Under the pieces are notes generated by a model. The model did no database searches, was not told the origin of the DNA, and saw nothing but the letters and a program-made list of their open reading frames with translations. Below, piece by piece: positions 12,801 to 27,800 of a stretch of DNA of 64,000 nt. Both the position numbers and the translations under genes were made by a program. This DNA is from Apostichopus japonicus (taxonomy: Eukaryota > Echinodermata > Holothuroidea > Aspidochirotida > Stichopodidae). Positions within the stretch are counted from its first letter, which is position 1; each line of letters opens with the position of its first letter. The DNA lies in the NCBI RefSeq assembly GCF_037975245.1, contig NC_092562.1, positions 26,463,054 through 26,527,053 of the forward strand, given 5' to 3'.

Positions 12801-15800
12801 ATGTTTCATGTCATTACTATCAGAATTAAGAAAGAAAAAGGAAGAAAAGAGAAAGTCTGTAGTAAAGTTTGTGATTTCTTATCATAACATTGTTCTTGTA
12901 TTTGAAATGATGAACAGCAACTGCGATAAATGTAAGAAAGAACGTATCAGTCTGAGTCCCACATCCTATAACAATAACAGACACATGTTACATACAGTAG
13001 ATGGTCAAATTCCCTCCTTAACAAACCATCAATACACAAATATGGATTGCTTAGTTCATGTATACAAGTTATCAGGTTTTGACAACAAATTCTTTGGAAT
13101 CACTCAATATAAAATGACTCGCACAGCAAAAAAAATCTGTTCACCAACTGAACTTACACTCACTACAATGCTAATTTAATCTCTGTACTTTGCTGATATT
13201 GCAAAATCCAATAGAAAAGTAATATAACTTTGCATGCTATATAGCTAGAAAAACAGACTACATAGTATAAATTTCCCTCATAAAATGATCTTTCTGTGCG
13301 ATATCTCAAACTGTAAACTGTAAAAAAAAAGAGAAGATAAAATGAAGTGAAATATGTCACACAATTATAATAATCATGCATGATAACCACACCTATGTAT
13401 TTTTATCAAATAATGTCCAACCTATCATTGGCAACTTGACTCTGCTATTCCGAGCATAATGATGTTACTCCAGACCTGCTTTGAATTTTCTCTTTATACT
13501 GTCTTTACTGCAAAATAATGTACCAAACTTCCACAAGTTGTTACTTCCCTACATACTAGATATATCTAGGTGGCTAAAAGAAACCACCAAAGAAAAGGAC
13601 TTTTACTCATACGCTAATATAAGCTTAATGTTGCGTTACTCTTAAAATGTGACACATTTGGAATATTTGCTCAGTTGAAAAAATGTCTGTAAATTCATTT
13701 AACAATTCAATGTTTTCTGGAAATATTTTTTACCTCTGTGGATTAGTGATTAAATATTATTCAGCTCAATTCACATGCTGACATTCATTCTGCATTGGGA
13801 AAATAATTTTTTTTTGAAATATTCAACATACAAGCTGCTCTGATGATGCGGTTTTAATTTAAAGGTGCAGACAATGAATGTCTAGTAGTTTTTGTTAAGC
13901 ATGCAATCAACTTGGCCTTTGGAATATCCGATTATTAACTTCCTTATTGTATACATTTATTTTTACCATGGTAAGTTTCTGACAAATAACCCTTGTGAGT
14001 GAACTTTTTTTAATCAATCTGGGGTCAAATTCATTCAATGTAATCACTATACCATGACAAAGGTATATAATCAATGCACTGAGTAACTATAGTGTGTACA
14101 GTTCTATAGTGTGTGCTTTAACATACTGTATAGAAACTACATAGGGCTTGAAGGAGGAAATACAAGTTTCAACTGCTTGTATTCAGTCTGAGTAAATGCA
14201 ATGCAAAGCGATTAGTATACATTTAAACCCTATTTAATGAAATGTGTGAAGGTATATAATTGCACAGAAATAAACTTTCAGGTGAGCATGACAACAGCTC
14301 ACTTGATATAACTAAATACAGTATGTGTAATCCTTGCTCCATGCATACATATCATGAAACAGTTGTATTTATCATGTACCTTCAAAGAACATAATCTAAC
14401 TGATAATTCCAATGAAAGCATCCAACTTACTCTGACAATTATTCCCACTCCATGCAGCTTGGCAGCCTCCTGTGTAACATTCACCTGTAAATCTGTTACA
14501 GCTGCCTTGATTCTGACAGTGGCAATCTTGTAAACAGCCAGCACCATATTTACCTGGTTCACACTCTGTAAGCAAAACGATATAAGACTTGAGTGTTAGC
14601 TCTTTCACACTTTATTAGATTTGGCTCATAGAAATTATTGGTATGATCACAAAAATTGAATGTCTGTGCAAAAGGAGAGAGAACTATAGCAAAACACAAT
14701 ATGATATAATTTCATGATTATAGTATGACTATAGCCATATCCTTTTCAATGCAATAAATATTTGCTATCCCTTAAGGTGTATCAATTAACTTGACAAAAG
14801 TTGAATTTTTCAGGATGCAACCAAACTATGTCACAAAGATAATTGAACACAGCTAGATGGAATAAATTCAACTGTAAATTGAAGAAATCTAGGTCTCTAA
14901 AATCCAGCTACCTGTATTGGTAAAAACAAGACCAGAATTGGGAACAGGTATCAAGACTAAGATTTAAGCTATCATAAGACTCTGCATTTCCCTGAACCAA
15001 TTTCAACCAACCATTCATATTATCGTATAATAATTTACACTTAAATACTAATACTTTTAAAGGTAGCCAAAAAATTGCTTTAATTTTTGTTTCTTTGAAA
15101 CTTCCTCTCTGGTTTCCTTTCTTGCAGTGACAATGTCAATGCTTTATCATACATGTTATACTTGTTACAATGATTATATGAATTCTGTTAATATACTCTA
15201 AATTTTCTCATCATGTGGTTTTATACTGCACCACTGAGTTGATGCGAAGGAAATGAATTGAATTGAATACTGTTAAAGCACAAAATTGTATATACACCAA
15301 TAAGTGTACATGCTGAAATACTATGCAGTACACTATACTGCACTTATTTCACATACTGAAACATGTACTGAACTATGAACTATCTGCATGTTAAAAATCA
15401 AATTTTACATCCATATAGCCTAACCTCTAATTTCGACAAATGGTGAAAATTAAAGGTCCAGCTGGGCTGCTGGCTCATAGCACATAAGGTCATACTTTCT
15501 CAATCTTACTAACATGGCTAACATTTGCAGCCTCTACATTGGTTAAAAATCACTTCCAAGAACAACAAAAAAAGCATCAACAAAATACTCACCCACTGAA
15601 CAACTAAGATCTTTGAATCCAGAGTTACATCTGCATCCAAAAGGATCTATTAGACAAAACAGTCTCCCTCGGCAACCATTATTAGTCGCTCCATTTCCAA
15701 CAGTACATTCAAACTCACAAGAATAGCCAAACTTGTCAGGACCACACCCTAAAAGAAAATATTTTTTTGCAGTTTTTATATTCAATGCAAAATTAATCAG

Positions 15801-18800
15801 CATTTTCAGACTGAAATAAAGAAAACCACACTTGATAGTTTAAAAAAATGTATTCCATGTTGTTCCACTGTGTGTCAAGAGAGATCTTAATCAACTCTCA
15901 TGTTCAACCTGTGACACCACAATGATAATTGTACAGACTACAGGTATACACACATCCCCATGTATAGTTTCCTTGCATAAGTGATTGGAACAGCAGTGTA
16001 GAGTTACTTATTCATATACTGCTTCCCTTGATATGAATCATGTGAGACAATGTTGGCTATTTCAGCATATGCTTTGTTTCCAAAAGATGAAATGTAGCTC
16101 CTGTTCCTCTCATTCATATCCGTATTTCAGGAGCATCTATTTAGTAAAATGTGGCTTGTCTTGTGAAGATGTTATTAAATCTAAATGTGGTGGTATTAAT
16201 GGAGAGCTATGACTTTAAACATTGATTAGGGCATAAAAGATGATAAATGCAAGGTGCTACAGTACAAGTTTAAGGACTACAGTAAGTCAATAACAAGATT
16301 ACCTGGGAACCAAATTAATGTTAACTTTCACCCCGAAAATGGTTAATGGATGGTATCTTGAGAACACTACTATCAAAAGATGGGGTAAGAACTCCCAAGT
16401 TGGTGGATGCTTTTCATAAATATTACAAACTCTATTACTTAGAGGCAAGATGAGGAATATCCAACATAGTGTCCCACAAGGCGATGCAAACAAAACCTCA
16501 AAAGAACCTCAAAATGAGAAGTTCACAGACATCTGTACAAACCTGTCAGACAGTTTTGTCCCATGAATCCCGGAGCACAGATACATCTCCCAGTTTCATC
16601 ATCACAAACTCCTCCATTGTAACAATTATCACAGATACTGGTACATCCTGGTGGACCCCATCTACCAGAACTACAAGCTGTTAACAGAAAGGAAAACCAT
16701 GGGAGAACAAAGTGGAGGAAATAATAAAAGGGTGGTAGCATGTGGTATTCCTGAGACGTTCCTTTGGGGCGGTGGGGGTGGGGATGGAGGTGGAGATGGA
16801 GAAGGGAGACAGTTGTGGTTATTTCTTTTGCTTATTGATTCAAAGCAAAATTCATTAAAGGCATGTACAGTCAGAGAACTTCAAACATGCTATTGTCAAA
16901 TACGTTAACTTTCACATTTCTTTGACTTAATTGTGAAAAAGAAGCAGAACTAGTTTGTGAGACATCATCATTTAAAGACTACGTGTATATTTCAAAATGT
17001 GAGACAAGATTCACTCTTCATACATGCAAAAAGTATTCTCCCAATTAGAAAAATTATGGGGGATTTTGCTGGATGTCGGCCGGCTGCAACCTAATAAAAC
17101 AAACGTTGCTCACATTATTTTTCCAAATTCCTCCAATAAGACATGTGGGAACACATCATATCAACATCAGTCATACCTGGACCCCTCCATGCATATGTTT
17201 ATTTGACATGGATTGACCCATGTACCTAAAACTTAGTGGTAACAAAGACTAAAATATGTGTGATTTAAGTTGTATCACAAGCTTCAAGTACTTTATAAAC
17301 CTACCAAGAAATTACAAACTTCTTAAAGGAGAAATCAGTGTTTGATGTCGTCAACACTGTGTTTTATCCTGTCATGGCAATTTATGCTGTTCATTCACTA
17401 CTCTGTCAATTATTACTACTATGTCCATTCGCGTTCACACATATTCACTAATTATCGAGTACTTGCCTGAAGAAACATGATTGACATGTTTTTTTTTTTT
17501 TCTGCAGCCTTTTTGTATTTAAATTTCCATTAGCCTACTTCATAATTCATGACCGTTTCAAAACAGCCATATAGAACCACACAAGCAATAACATGGAATA
17601 CAACCACATTAATGGTATGCAACACAGTTTATGAGCAGAAAACATTGCATTGCCAAACTCAAGGATGGACATAAGTTGCCCAAACCAACAAAGGAATGAA
17701 AGCGATATCATGCAATGTTAGAAGTCTGACGCTCAAAGAGTGACAATCGGAAAGGAAATTATCATATAAATATGGCAATGGTTAAATATGGCAAAACATT
17801 AAAGCTAATGAGTTTGCAAGATTTCAATGTTAACGTGTGATTGATTCAAGGTAATTTCAAAATGGAAGTCAGTTATATTAATGACATGATAAGGAATTAA
17901 AAGTAATGTGTGATTAATTCACGGCAATTTAATAATGGCGTGCAGGTTGAAAATGATGCAATATTCCAACTTTAAGCTTCAGCAGAAAAAAATAAATAGC
18001 ATTATGATACTTAAGTCACACTTATGATTTGACATGCAAGACAAGTTAATATGTTTTTTCTGAGTTTTTCCTGTGTTTTAAGACTAACAACAGGATTTAT
18101 GTAATTGTTACCAAAGGGATAGCTACACATACCAAATAGTGCAACCAAGCTGCAATGTGGATATCAGTTTGTTTAACAAATTATCGGACTCCAACCAGTG
18201 TTGATGACAATGACATGATATGCTTTGTCCTCAACCAAACAAAAGGTAGACTGACAAAAACATTTGAGCATGATATCCAAAAATATTCCAACACTCAATT
18301 TGAGTTGGCACTGTACATGCTCATATGAAACAGTTCCTTAGGATATACTGTAGCTACATAGTGTCATTCCAAAGGGGTCAAGTGCTCTCCCAATGTTTGG
18401 CGGCTCTCAATGATGAAGCTTGCCATTTTTAAAAAGGTTTTTTTTGATTAAGTAATAACAATAACTTAGCTATGTCTACCTCTTAAATGCTGCTGATATT
18501 AAGTACTGAACATGATGACAATTTCATTACCTACATTCTCCCCCTCAGCCCCCCCCCCCCCTACCAACATACACACATGCACACACGCTGCTCTTATTTT
18601 ACTTTGATTGCCCCCTCTCCTTCCACCCCGTTCTTCCAAATATCTTATGAAGCCACTGCAGCCACACTATTGTTCATATGATGCAGAATATCACAATCAA
18701 TGTTATATCAGTAACATAATACTCATTTCGAATGATAATTAGCCGTCTAGGCCAATTCGACAAATGCACACAGGGTATAAAATCTGGCAGTATATCCTCA

Positions 18801-21800
18801 AAGTCAAGCTTTTGTTTAGTTTAAAGTTTAATATTAAAGATTTGTAGTATAAGCCTAATTAAATACAATTTCTGGTGGTTTGCTTACCACAGTCAGTCTA
18901 CTGATTAAAATGCACTACAGCTACACTTACTGGAAGTTGAAAATGATCATATATGTGCAGGGGAGTCAACACCAATAGAAAAGTTGGTGGGACATAAATG
19001 ATTGACCATGGATACAGTAAAACTGAAGGAGTGTGCGCCTAGCACGCACTGCGATCACCTTGGTGCAAATCTGTTGTTGGGTGGTGTCCAGGGGCCTGCC
19101 TTAGGGCCTCTGATGTGTTCGAGGGGTGAAGCTCTAGCGGGGCCCAGGGGACAGACCCACATCTAGAAACCTTCAAGTTCGCTTCTGTTTGATACCTGAA
19201 TTGATATGTGAGTCATATATATCTTAACAATACTCACATCTGACAAAGGATTATACTTTAACAAATAAGAAAGACTTATCTAATTAAAGTACAGGTGTAA
19301 CTAAGGGCCTTTTTAATGAAAATTGAAACTAAAACCAAAAATGGAAGCATTCTTAAACTTTGCACACACTTATAACATCATCTTGTTATACAGATGGTAT
19401 CTTAAATACATTTAAACAGCACTATTGGGTATCTGGACATATTCAATTGATCGGAAACATTGCAACCTTATAAAATGAAGATACTTCAGGGCTATAGGCT
19501 GGGTATAATCTCAAGCAGTTGGGGAAGATATTTAGCATGCTAGGGTATTCTCATGGTAGTTGTAGCTTATATGCTGAGGGGAAGCCAATTGGGGAAGTTA
19601 GGTGTAAATTAATTGTTATGATTGTGAATTATCATTCTTTATTTGACATGCCAAATGGAACCTCATGTGGGGGGGGGGTAGGGAGAGGGCAAATGAGCAG
19701 GCCTACTTTCATTAGGAAATGTAAATCTCAGGGGGGGGTAGCTGCCCCTCTCCCCCTTCATGCCCTATGAACTTAATCACAAGTAAATATTCTGTCAATA
19801 TGTGTACGAAAGTACTAAACATGTTGAACAGATGAGATAGCAAAATGTTTGAGCTCCCTTTATGAGATATATAAGTCATTATGAGCCTGCTAACCCTAGC
19901 GCATACATTATGTAGTCACTACACCTGGGAGGACATTTAACATTGTGTCCCCCAACCTTCAGAAAGTGGGGAGGTGTCCCCCTGGCCCCACTCCGTTGAT
20001 TACACCCCTGAGAATGTGGGTAACTAGCAAAACTTGAAAGCGGTTTGGGAAACGATGAGCAGTTAGGCGATAAGGCATAAAGCCCATCGTTCACTAACAT
20101 GATTTTTCTTTATTTTACCTTTAACGCTTTTGTTGAACATCGACCTGAGTAACAATGCCAAGCACATATTTTGGTTGTACTTGACATTCCTATTATACCT
20201 GTGTAGGTTGTAAGTCAAGTCAGTGCTTCTCCTTTGCGTTATATAGCAGATAATCATCAATTGTTTCATTTTGAAGATCTCCCAAGATACTGTCAACGGG
20301 CACTTTCATACCAAGTTTGGAGAATATTGGACCAGCTGTTTATGAAGGTTTTTGACACAAATTTGCATAAAATTATTCCTTTGACCTGTAACCCCATGAC
20401 TAAAATATTTGATAGAACTTGAAATACACATACATGTGACGGTTGCATGTCAATGCAATTTTCCCACTTGGATCTATTATTAAAGAAACTTTTCACTTTT
20501 CCCTTAATTTGACTCAATTTGCTCTCAGAGGCATATAGTGTATGCAAGTTCCCATCATAAGACATATACTACCTACCAAGCTTGAAGAAATCAGTCCGGC
20601 TGTTTGATAATTCTACTGGCAGATGTCACAATATCACACAAAAAAAGATGGCCAACCTTTGACCCTATTCCAGAAAATGGAGTTCAGGTCATACCTCAGT
20701 CACCATATCATGGGTCACCCCTCAAGACTTGCTACTCCTGAACATAAACATTTATCATAGCTGTATAGCACCTGAGATACAACATGTCATACTCCCTAGA
20801 TACATAGAAACAATTAAGGGATGAGGTAAGAAAGAAAAAAGACTCCATCTAATATCCATTCATAAACTTTAACTTATTTCTATAGTCTTCAAACATGTGC
20901 AAAATCAACTAAATTTTCAAAACTTTTCACTCATTCTACCTTCAAAAAAGATCACTAGAGCCATGTGGATTAAGGCTTTTCAGATCAATACATAGCTGCC
21001 ATGAATACATTAGTTACACTCGTTCACTGTTGCTGGGTGAAAATCAAACATTATACCACCACTCATATACTCAATACAGTAAGTATAGGAAATATATTAT
21101 TCTTACCACGGACTATCAATCTATTCAATCCATGGAGAGCTTCATTTCTTCGACCGCCAATTTGACACTCATAGAGACCATTATCATCAGTAGCAGCTTC
21201 TCTGTTTATGATGAAATCATTGGCGTCATCCCTATCTCTTAAAGTATCTGTACCATTGATTCTCCATCTTTGCTTAGTCATATCAGACCACTCCATGTCT
21301 ATCTTGACACCTGTATCTCCTGCATTAACAGTCTGAGTAAACTGTCCATTGACTGGAATAACATAAGCTGTAAATGAAAAAGATCTGACGATTAATGTAC
21401 CTGCCAATTTTTACATTTTCTGGTTTGTGTACATTTATATGCTATACTATTCTGTGTTCCAAAGTTTATATGTCATAACAGAATGGTTGTTATCATGTTT
21501 CAGGTTCATTACATGTTTACATGTAATACAATAATTATCAGGAAATTAGCAGCAAACCAAACAGAGTTAAAGGAGAATTAAATCCTAGAATATTGTAGTG
21601 CTCACATTTTTCATAATAAATCATAATAATAGCTAGTCAGAAAGACTATCACCTGTATTTTCCAATTATATTTCTATGTTCATTATATATGTAAGGGTCC
21701 ATTAGTCTGTTACCTTTCAATAACCAGGGCAAATCAAAAGGGATGTTAGTGATCGATATATATATTGTGTTTTCAAGAAAAAGAAGTAGTCCACTTACAG

Positions 21801-24800
21801 CAAAATGAAATTAAGAAATGTGAAACAAAGAAAATATTCTAATTAAGAATGTCTTAAAAATACTTTACACAACTGAAAACAAATAACCAAGAATACATTG
21901 ACAAAATATGGCAACCAAAATGGTTTCTACGATGAATATCTTCTTTCATCATATCAGGGAATAATTTAAATGGTATCGCATCAAAATGCTATTTAACAAA
22001 ATTTGAGGGGAAATTCAAGTGATACACAAAATGTGAACAGCAGTCTTTGTACGCAAGAACACTTGAATATTATACTGTACACAAGATTCAGAGGATTCAA
22101 AACTAGAACACAAACTTTGAACACTGAATTATTCCCTGCATATTAACAACTGTTATTACTACTGTCTGCAGTGACTTACAGGCTCACTTCAATTGGACAT
22201 AAACTTATCTTTAGAAGCCCTCCATGTCCACGGATTGTTTGGAAAAAGAAGATATTGATACTTTTGGATTTAGAATTATATTGTTGGAACCAGAAATAAG
22301 GAGAAACATTAAAGAGAACAGACAGAAATACTCACAAAGGGTTCACCTCTGTCAATGGTTGCATTGACTCTGTACATAACATATATGTACTACTGCGGAC
22401 ACTGTTTAAAATGCTAAGATGACTTTGACGGTGGCTTCCCAATAAGACAGAATATCAGTTGTGTGAGCAGCCACGGGAATTACTTTATAATTTGGAGTTT
22501 TTGAAGTTCAAGGAACAGCATCTACTGTATTAGTGCTGGGAAAATATGACAAACAGGCCGACTTGTACCTTGCATAGCCTGACTGTAGCAGTACAGTAAG
22601 TTATCAATGTGGCTCACTTAAATGTCACTTTTGTAGCACTATCTGTATTAAAAGAAACTTAGGACACTTACATAGTGCACTTGAAAAATAATTTTAAATG
22701 TTAGAAATTAGAATATTATTCTGAGTTTACGTTTTCATGCAGTGGCGGCAGAACCGGGGGGTGGGCTTGAAAAAGTTGAGGGGGCAAATGCATGATAAGC
22801 CCCCCCAATATTTACCAAGGCCCCGAAACGTGCATCTGCCCATTTTTCAATGCATACTTGTCGATCTGTCCGATGCACACGTATACTATATAGGTGTAAT
22901 AATTTTAGTAATTGCTGGGGGACCCTGGTCCCTCGGCCCGTCCCCTGGCTATAGACCACACTGTCACCCCAACCGCGTCTTCACGCCCCGTGAAAAGTGG
23001 AAGCAGTGAGTGTGAGTACCGATAAGCCTAACACAACTTCGTCTTAGGCCAATGACTTGCCTCATTTCAGCCAGTTCTCCAACATCCCCTTACTTAGTGG
23101 CGGAGCGTCCATACATACAGTCAGGGGGCGGATCCACCCCCCCCCTCCTGACGGACTCAAATGGACTGCTGGCGCCCTTTTCAGCTTTTCACTACTTTTA
23201 ACTTATTCGCGATTATTGACTATTTTATTGCGCTCTCATATACCTATTGACATTTGTCATATTCTGTTGGTGTATAACTTTCAGACAAAATGGCGACAAC
23301 ACCTATTTATTCTCCGTTTATCTGCAAATTAGCAAGGCCCGGAAAGGGTCATTTCCTGCAATCTAGGGAGTAACTTTACTCAAAAATTTTCTGTACGCTC
23401 CGCGCCAACCTGTGGTGGCGCTCCGCTTAGATAGTGTCGAAAGCGCCCCTACAGACCATTCTTGCCTCCCCTGACCAATACCCCTAGCTCCGCCACTGCC
23501 CTTACTACACTCAAAAAGGTCTTTGCGAGTACACTACGAGTAATAGCTACTCTCTTAAAACACCATCGAATATACAAATTACAATGTTTTTACATACTTT
23601 TACGTGCAATCTGAGAAATTGCAGGCTTGAGACCCATATTTTAGGGCTAGGTATTCGCAGCATAAAACACTCGGGAAGTGCTGTTTCCGGCCATCTGGGG
23701 GTTTGAAAAAACCCAAAATTTTCTTGTACGCTCCGCGCCAACCGATGGTGGCGCTCCGCTTAGACAGTCTCCACACATTAGCCCCCCCCAATAATTTTTC
23801 CGTTCCGCCGCGCCTGTTTTCATGCAAACCCTAGTGTTAACTCCTTTAAAACAAATAGTAATATTGCAGCTCAGTAAGTACAGTAGCAGCCACCTTTGTG
23901 GATCAGTATTGAACCACCATATATGGCACCCTAGGTTGGTGAAATATTCTTCATATTATGGATAAAACACTAAAGATACAGTTGTGATTGATCCCAATAT
24001 TCTTTGCTTAAAGGTATCTAGAGACTTAGTCTATTATCTAAGAGGCAGTAGCCAACTTGTTTTACACAAGATTTCACAAGATCTCGAACCTTTAACTAAG
24101 ATTAACTAAGAATTCTCAGGAAGGCCCGACCAGCTTAATGTTACTAATGTTGCAACCAACATTCCTGCACTACAATGACTACAAAGGACTTGTGATATCT
24201 TGTGAATGCCAAATGAGACCAAATGAGATGCTTCAGCTCTGTTACATGATGTTAATAAACATAAAAATATGATGATTCAAAACTGCCTTGGCGACTAAGC
24301 CTTAAAGGAAGATAACAATTTTTTTCTACTGTATATAACACCTGCGAGCAGAAAACATTTTGAGTATTCACGTTCTGATCATAACTAATTTTTTATGAAA
24401 CACCTAAGAGACTGTAACTAGGCCATTTTAGTTGTTCTTAAATTCTGGACATTTATGTCACTTGATAAACAGAATAAATGACACACTGTCAAATTCCGAC
24501 TGAAACGAAGCCATGTGTGCAAATATTGTCGAAAAGATTGCTGACTTTCGTACACTGTAGAAACAAATCCTGAAGTGATAGTTTGTGGTACTGTTTGTGG
24601 GATAAGGGGGTTACCCCAATAATTTGCTAAAGACAAGAAAGACTTTCAGTGATTCCTCTTTCTAAGATTATTTTGGCTTTAAATTCACTATGATGGCATA
24701 TCTGAAAGTGGGACAGCACCCAGGGGTGCATGTGGGTCATATTCCACCCATTTTAATCTTAGCCCCCTCAATCCATATCCCCAGTTGATTCTTGTAAAAC

Positions 24801-27800
24801 AAAACCAAAGTTTCACCACCTGAGAGACCCCCTATTGTACAAGATTGTCTGCTTCGATGACCCCAGGCTAGGCAGCATCCCACTCTGCAAAGGTTCAGGC
24901 CCTTCCTTAATCAGTAGGGATAATTTATTCCCTCACCCCCCTGGGCCCATAAACACACACTTGAGGTTATACTAAATTCTGAACTCCCAAACTTTAAGAC
25001 CGACCTAAGTTTATCTTTTTCTTTTCAAGGGGCAATTTTTGTGCTTGAACATTTATAGGCAAATTAATGCTAGACCTATATATATGTGAAAAGGCTCCAA
25101 CTTCCAGAGGCTATTGGCTCATAACCCCATCACTTTCCAGTCCAGTGTTACTTACATTACAGTGTTTCTTAATAATTCCTTTATCTGATTGGCATACATT
25201 TGAGCTAACAAATCACTGTAAGTACCTTCCCCCACCCTAACCTACCCCCATCAGAAACAGTCCAGTCTTATACACCTGTGATAGAGGGCGTGAAAGCCAA
25301 TTTGCTAAGGTGTCGGACTCATGATCATTGGGCACAGTATATAACTGCTGCCGACTGGAGGGATTCTCTCTGGGACAGGTTATCATTGACCGGCAGGGGA
25401 AATATATTTATTTATGAGCAATGTACCCATTTAATGAAATTTTATGTAGAGTAATGAAAGTAATGAAAGTGATGAAAGAGTGACTGTAAGTGAAGCGGTT
25501 CTATATTTGACTTTCAAAGTTTCCATGGCAACTTTCTGAGATTCTATTAATATGTGCAGAGTGTTTATTACAAATTCTGCGCATTTCGCACAACTAGCAA
25601 GTTACTAGAAAGTTACTACAAACATCATTGACCATGCATATGAACTTGGGAAGCCCAATTGAAAGCCATGCAGGAATGCTCCTACAAAACGGGAATTTAG
25701 TATTGCTGCATGATTTATAAGCAGTTGAATTAACAAATAAACTAAATTGATCTAACAAATTTTGTTTGAGCAAGTTTTGTCATACAGTATATCCACATTA
25801 AACGATGGAGATCCATGTATACAAAGGACTCATGTAGTTTACAGCATTGGCCTACCATAGGTATTTCCCATGCATGTATGCTTATGAAGAACTGACGTAG
25901 GGCAACTCATTGGTGGATTTGCTTAGCACATGATATCCCAAAAACACAATAAAACTCTTGCATGTGTCATCATGCTATAGGGAGAGTGATTTTCGATGAA
26001 TAATTCGTAGTGTGAGATGTTGATGTTTGATTTATTTTTGCTATACAATACATTAAATTGGGCTTAGTAGACATGCTGAGCAACAACACTCACACAAAAA
26101 GACATAATTGTTGTTTTTTCAGGCTTCGTCATCGACACTGGTAACTGAGTATGTTATCAACTTTGAACACAATTGAGTGTTTCTTTAGTTTATTCTGATA
26201 TGTGGGTGTTATAAACAGTTATATGTTTAGTAGTATATCTGTTTACGGTATTTACACGTAGACAAAGATGTGTACCAAGGCGGTCGAACCATTGAGAGCG
26301 CTCGTAGCTTGAATGGGAGATATTGTATTGGCAGATAATGCACAGCTGGTGCTAATGAGAATGGCTTCCAGATAAAATTATTGGCAGCTTTCGCAAACAC
26401 ACAGTGCCTCTGCAAGATCACGTATCAAACGAATTGGCTATTGCCGATACATAAGTGTCCATATTTCTCTATAGTTTAGAACTTGTTTTAGTTCACTGCT
26501 ATACTATTTATGGAAACTAATTTGCCCAATATTTTTTAACCTATTCCATCAATGCATTGCTTCTGCACTCCATGAATTAGCTATGATGCTATACATGAGT
26601 GTGATCTATCTGTGTTGTTTACTTTAGACTTGTTTTAATAGGTTGCATAATTATTGTAGGGTACACATACACTTACATACAGAGGATAGAAACAATTTCA
26701 TTGTTACAAAACACAGTAAATTTTTGAACAGATTTTGTATATTTGAGCTTAAATTCAGTAAACTCACCATTATCATGCAGGAACATAGTCATGATGGTAG
26801 TATCCTCTCTATCGTCCTTCATTGCTGTACAATTGAAAGCACCAAATGCATTGTTGACAATACTGGTAATGGAAACAGAATATCCAGCTGTGTCTGCAGG
26901 AAGGTCTGGGATCATGGTACCACTCAATGTGGAGACAGGATGACCATTGTTACCACCTCTTGTGTTATAAGCTCTAATTGAAGTCACATCTGCATCATCA
27001 TCTCCTGCGCCAAGATAACACTCAAAGTGAGGAGGCTGAGTAAAAACAGATCCAGCATCTTTTGACTTGAATGACATCACAGTCAACTGAACCTTATCTG
27101 AAAAAAATAACAATATTATCATGATGAAATATAAATCGCAGATATCTCTATATTCAGGTACTTCTTAACACAGAAAGTTCACACTGAGTTTTCATCCATG
27201 TATATTGCTTAGCTTGTAAATTTGTCATGCTGGAAGTAATTTAAGGTCTCCAAATGCAAGTATAATACATGATTTAAACAGTGGCATAACCAGACCTCTT
27301 CATCTGGAGGGGAAGGGGGAAAAGGGTAAGGGAGGGTGAGGGAAATTTCCACAGTTTGTGTGATATCTCTACCACGTCCCTTCCATGTTGTTCTGCAAAT
27401 TCTCCCGCTGAAGGTCCCCCTTTTTCTCTTTTCTCTCATTGTTTTTTTTTAGGGGGGTGACCACCCCATTGCCTGTCACCCCCCCTGGGTATGAGAAAGT
27501 AAAAATACTATTAGCTGCTATGTGTGCTCTGTTCTCATACTGCCTATAGATGTATACTTCTAAATAATTAAAAAAATTGTATTTTTCCAAATCAACTTTA
27601 GAATTCGTATAAACTTAAAAAATAAAAATTTGTACAGGTAGTGATGGGATTTTGACAATTGGGTTCGATTCTTAGTCTTTTCAATTGTTTTGTCTGTAGT
27701 TTTCATTTTTGTCTGGACTATTCTTTCAATAGTACAGTTTAAGCTATTTCTCATTGTCTATGAGTTGTAATTATGATTTAAATAAATTTGAATATATGTA

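Noticed and set aside
12793-13179. 128-codon plus-strand open frame
   Set aside because: Lys/Asn/Ser/Thr-rich composition as expected from AT-rich DNA, no domain, no splice or start context, and it lies in an intron of gene A.
19665-20020. Possible hAT-type element (end GTTGATTACACCCCTG)
   Set aside because: Only one terminus is visible and no 8-bp duplication could be matched.
25285-25400. Possible tRNA-derived SINE head
   Set aside because: An A-box-like GCTAAGGTGTCGG is present, but no B box and no tail could be recognised.
27279-27495. Possible hAT-type element starting CAGTGGCATAACCAG
   Set aside because: Left end is convincing, but no right end or target duplication was found, so I do not give it borders.
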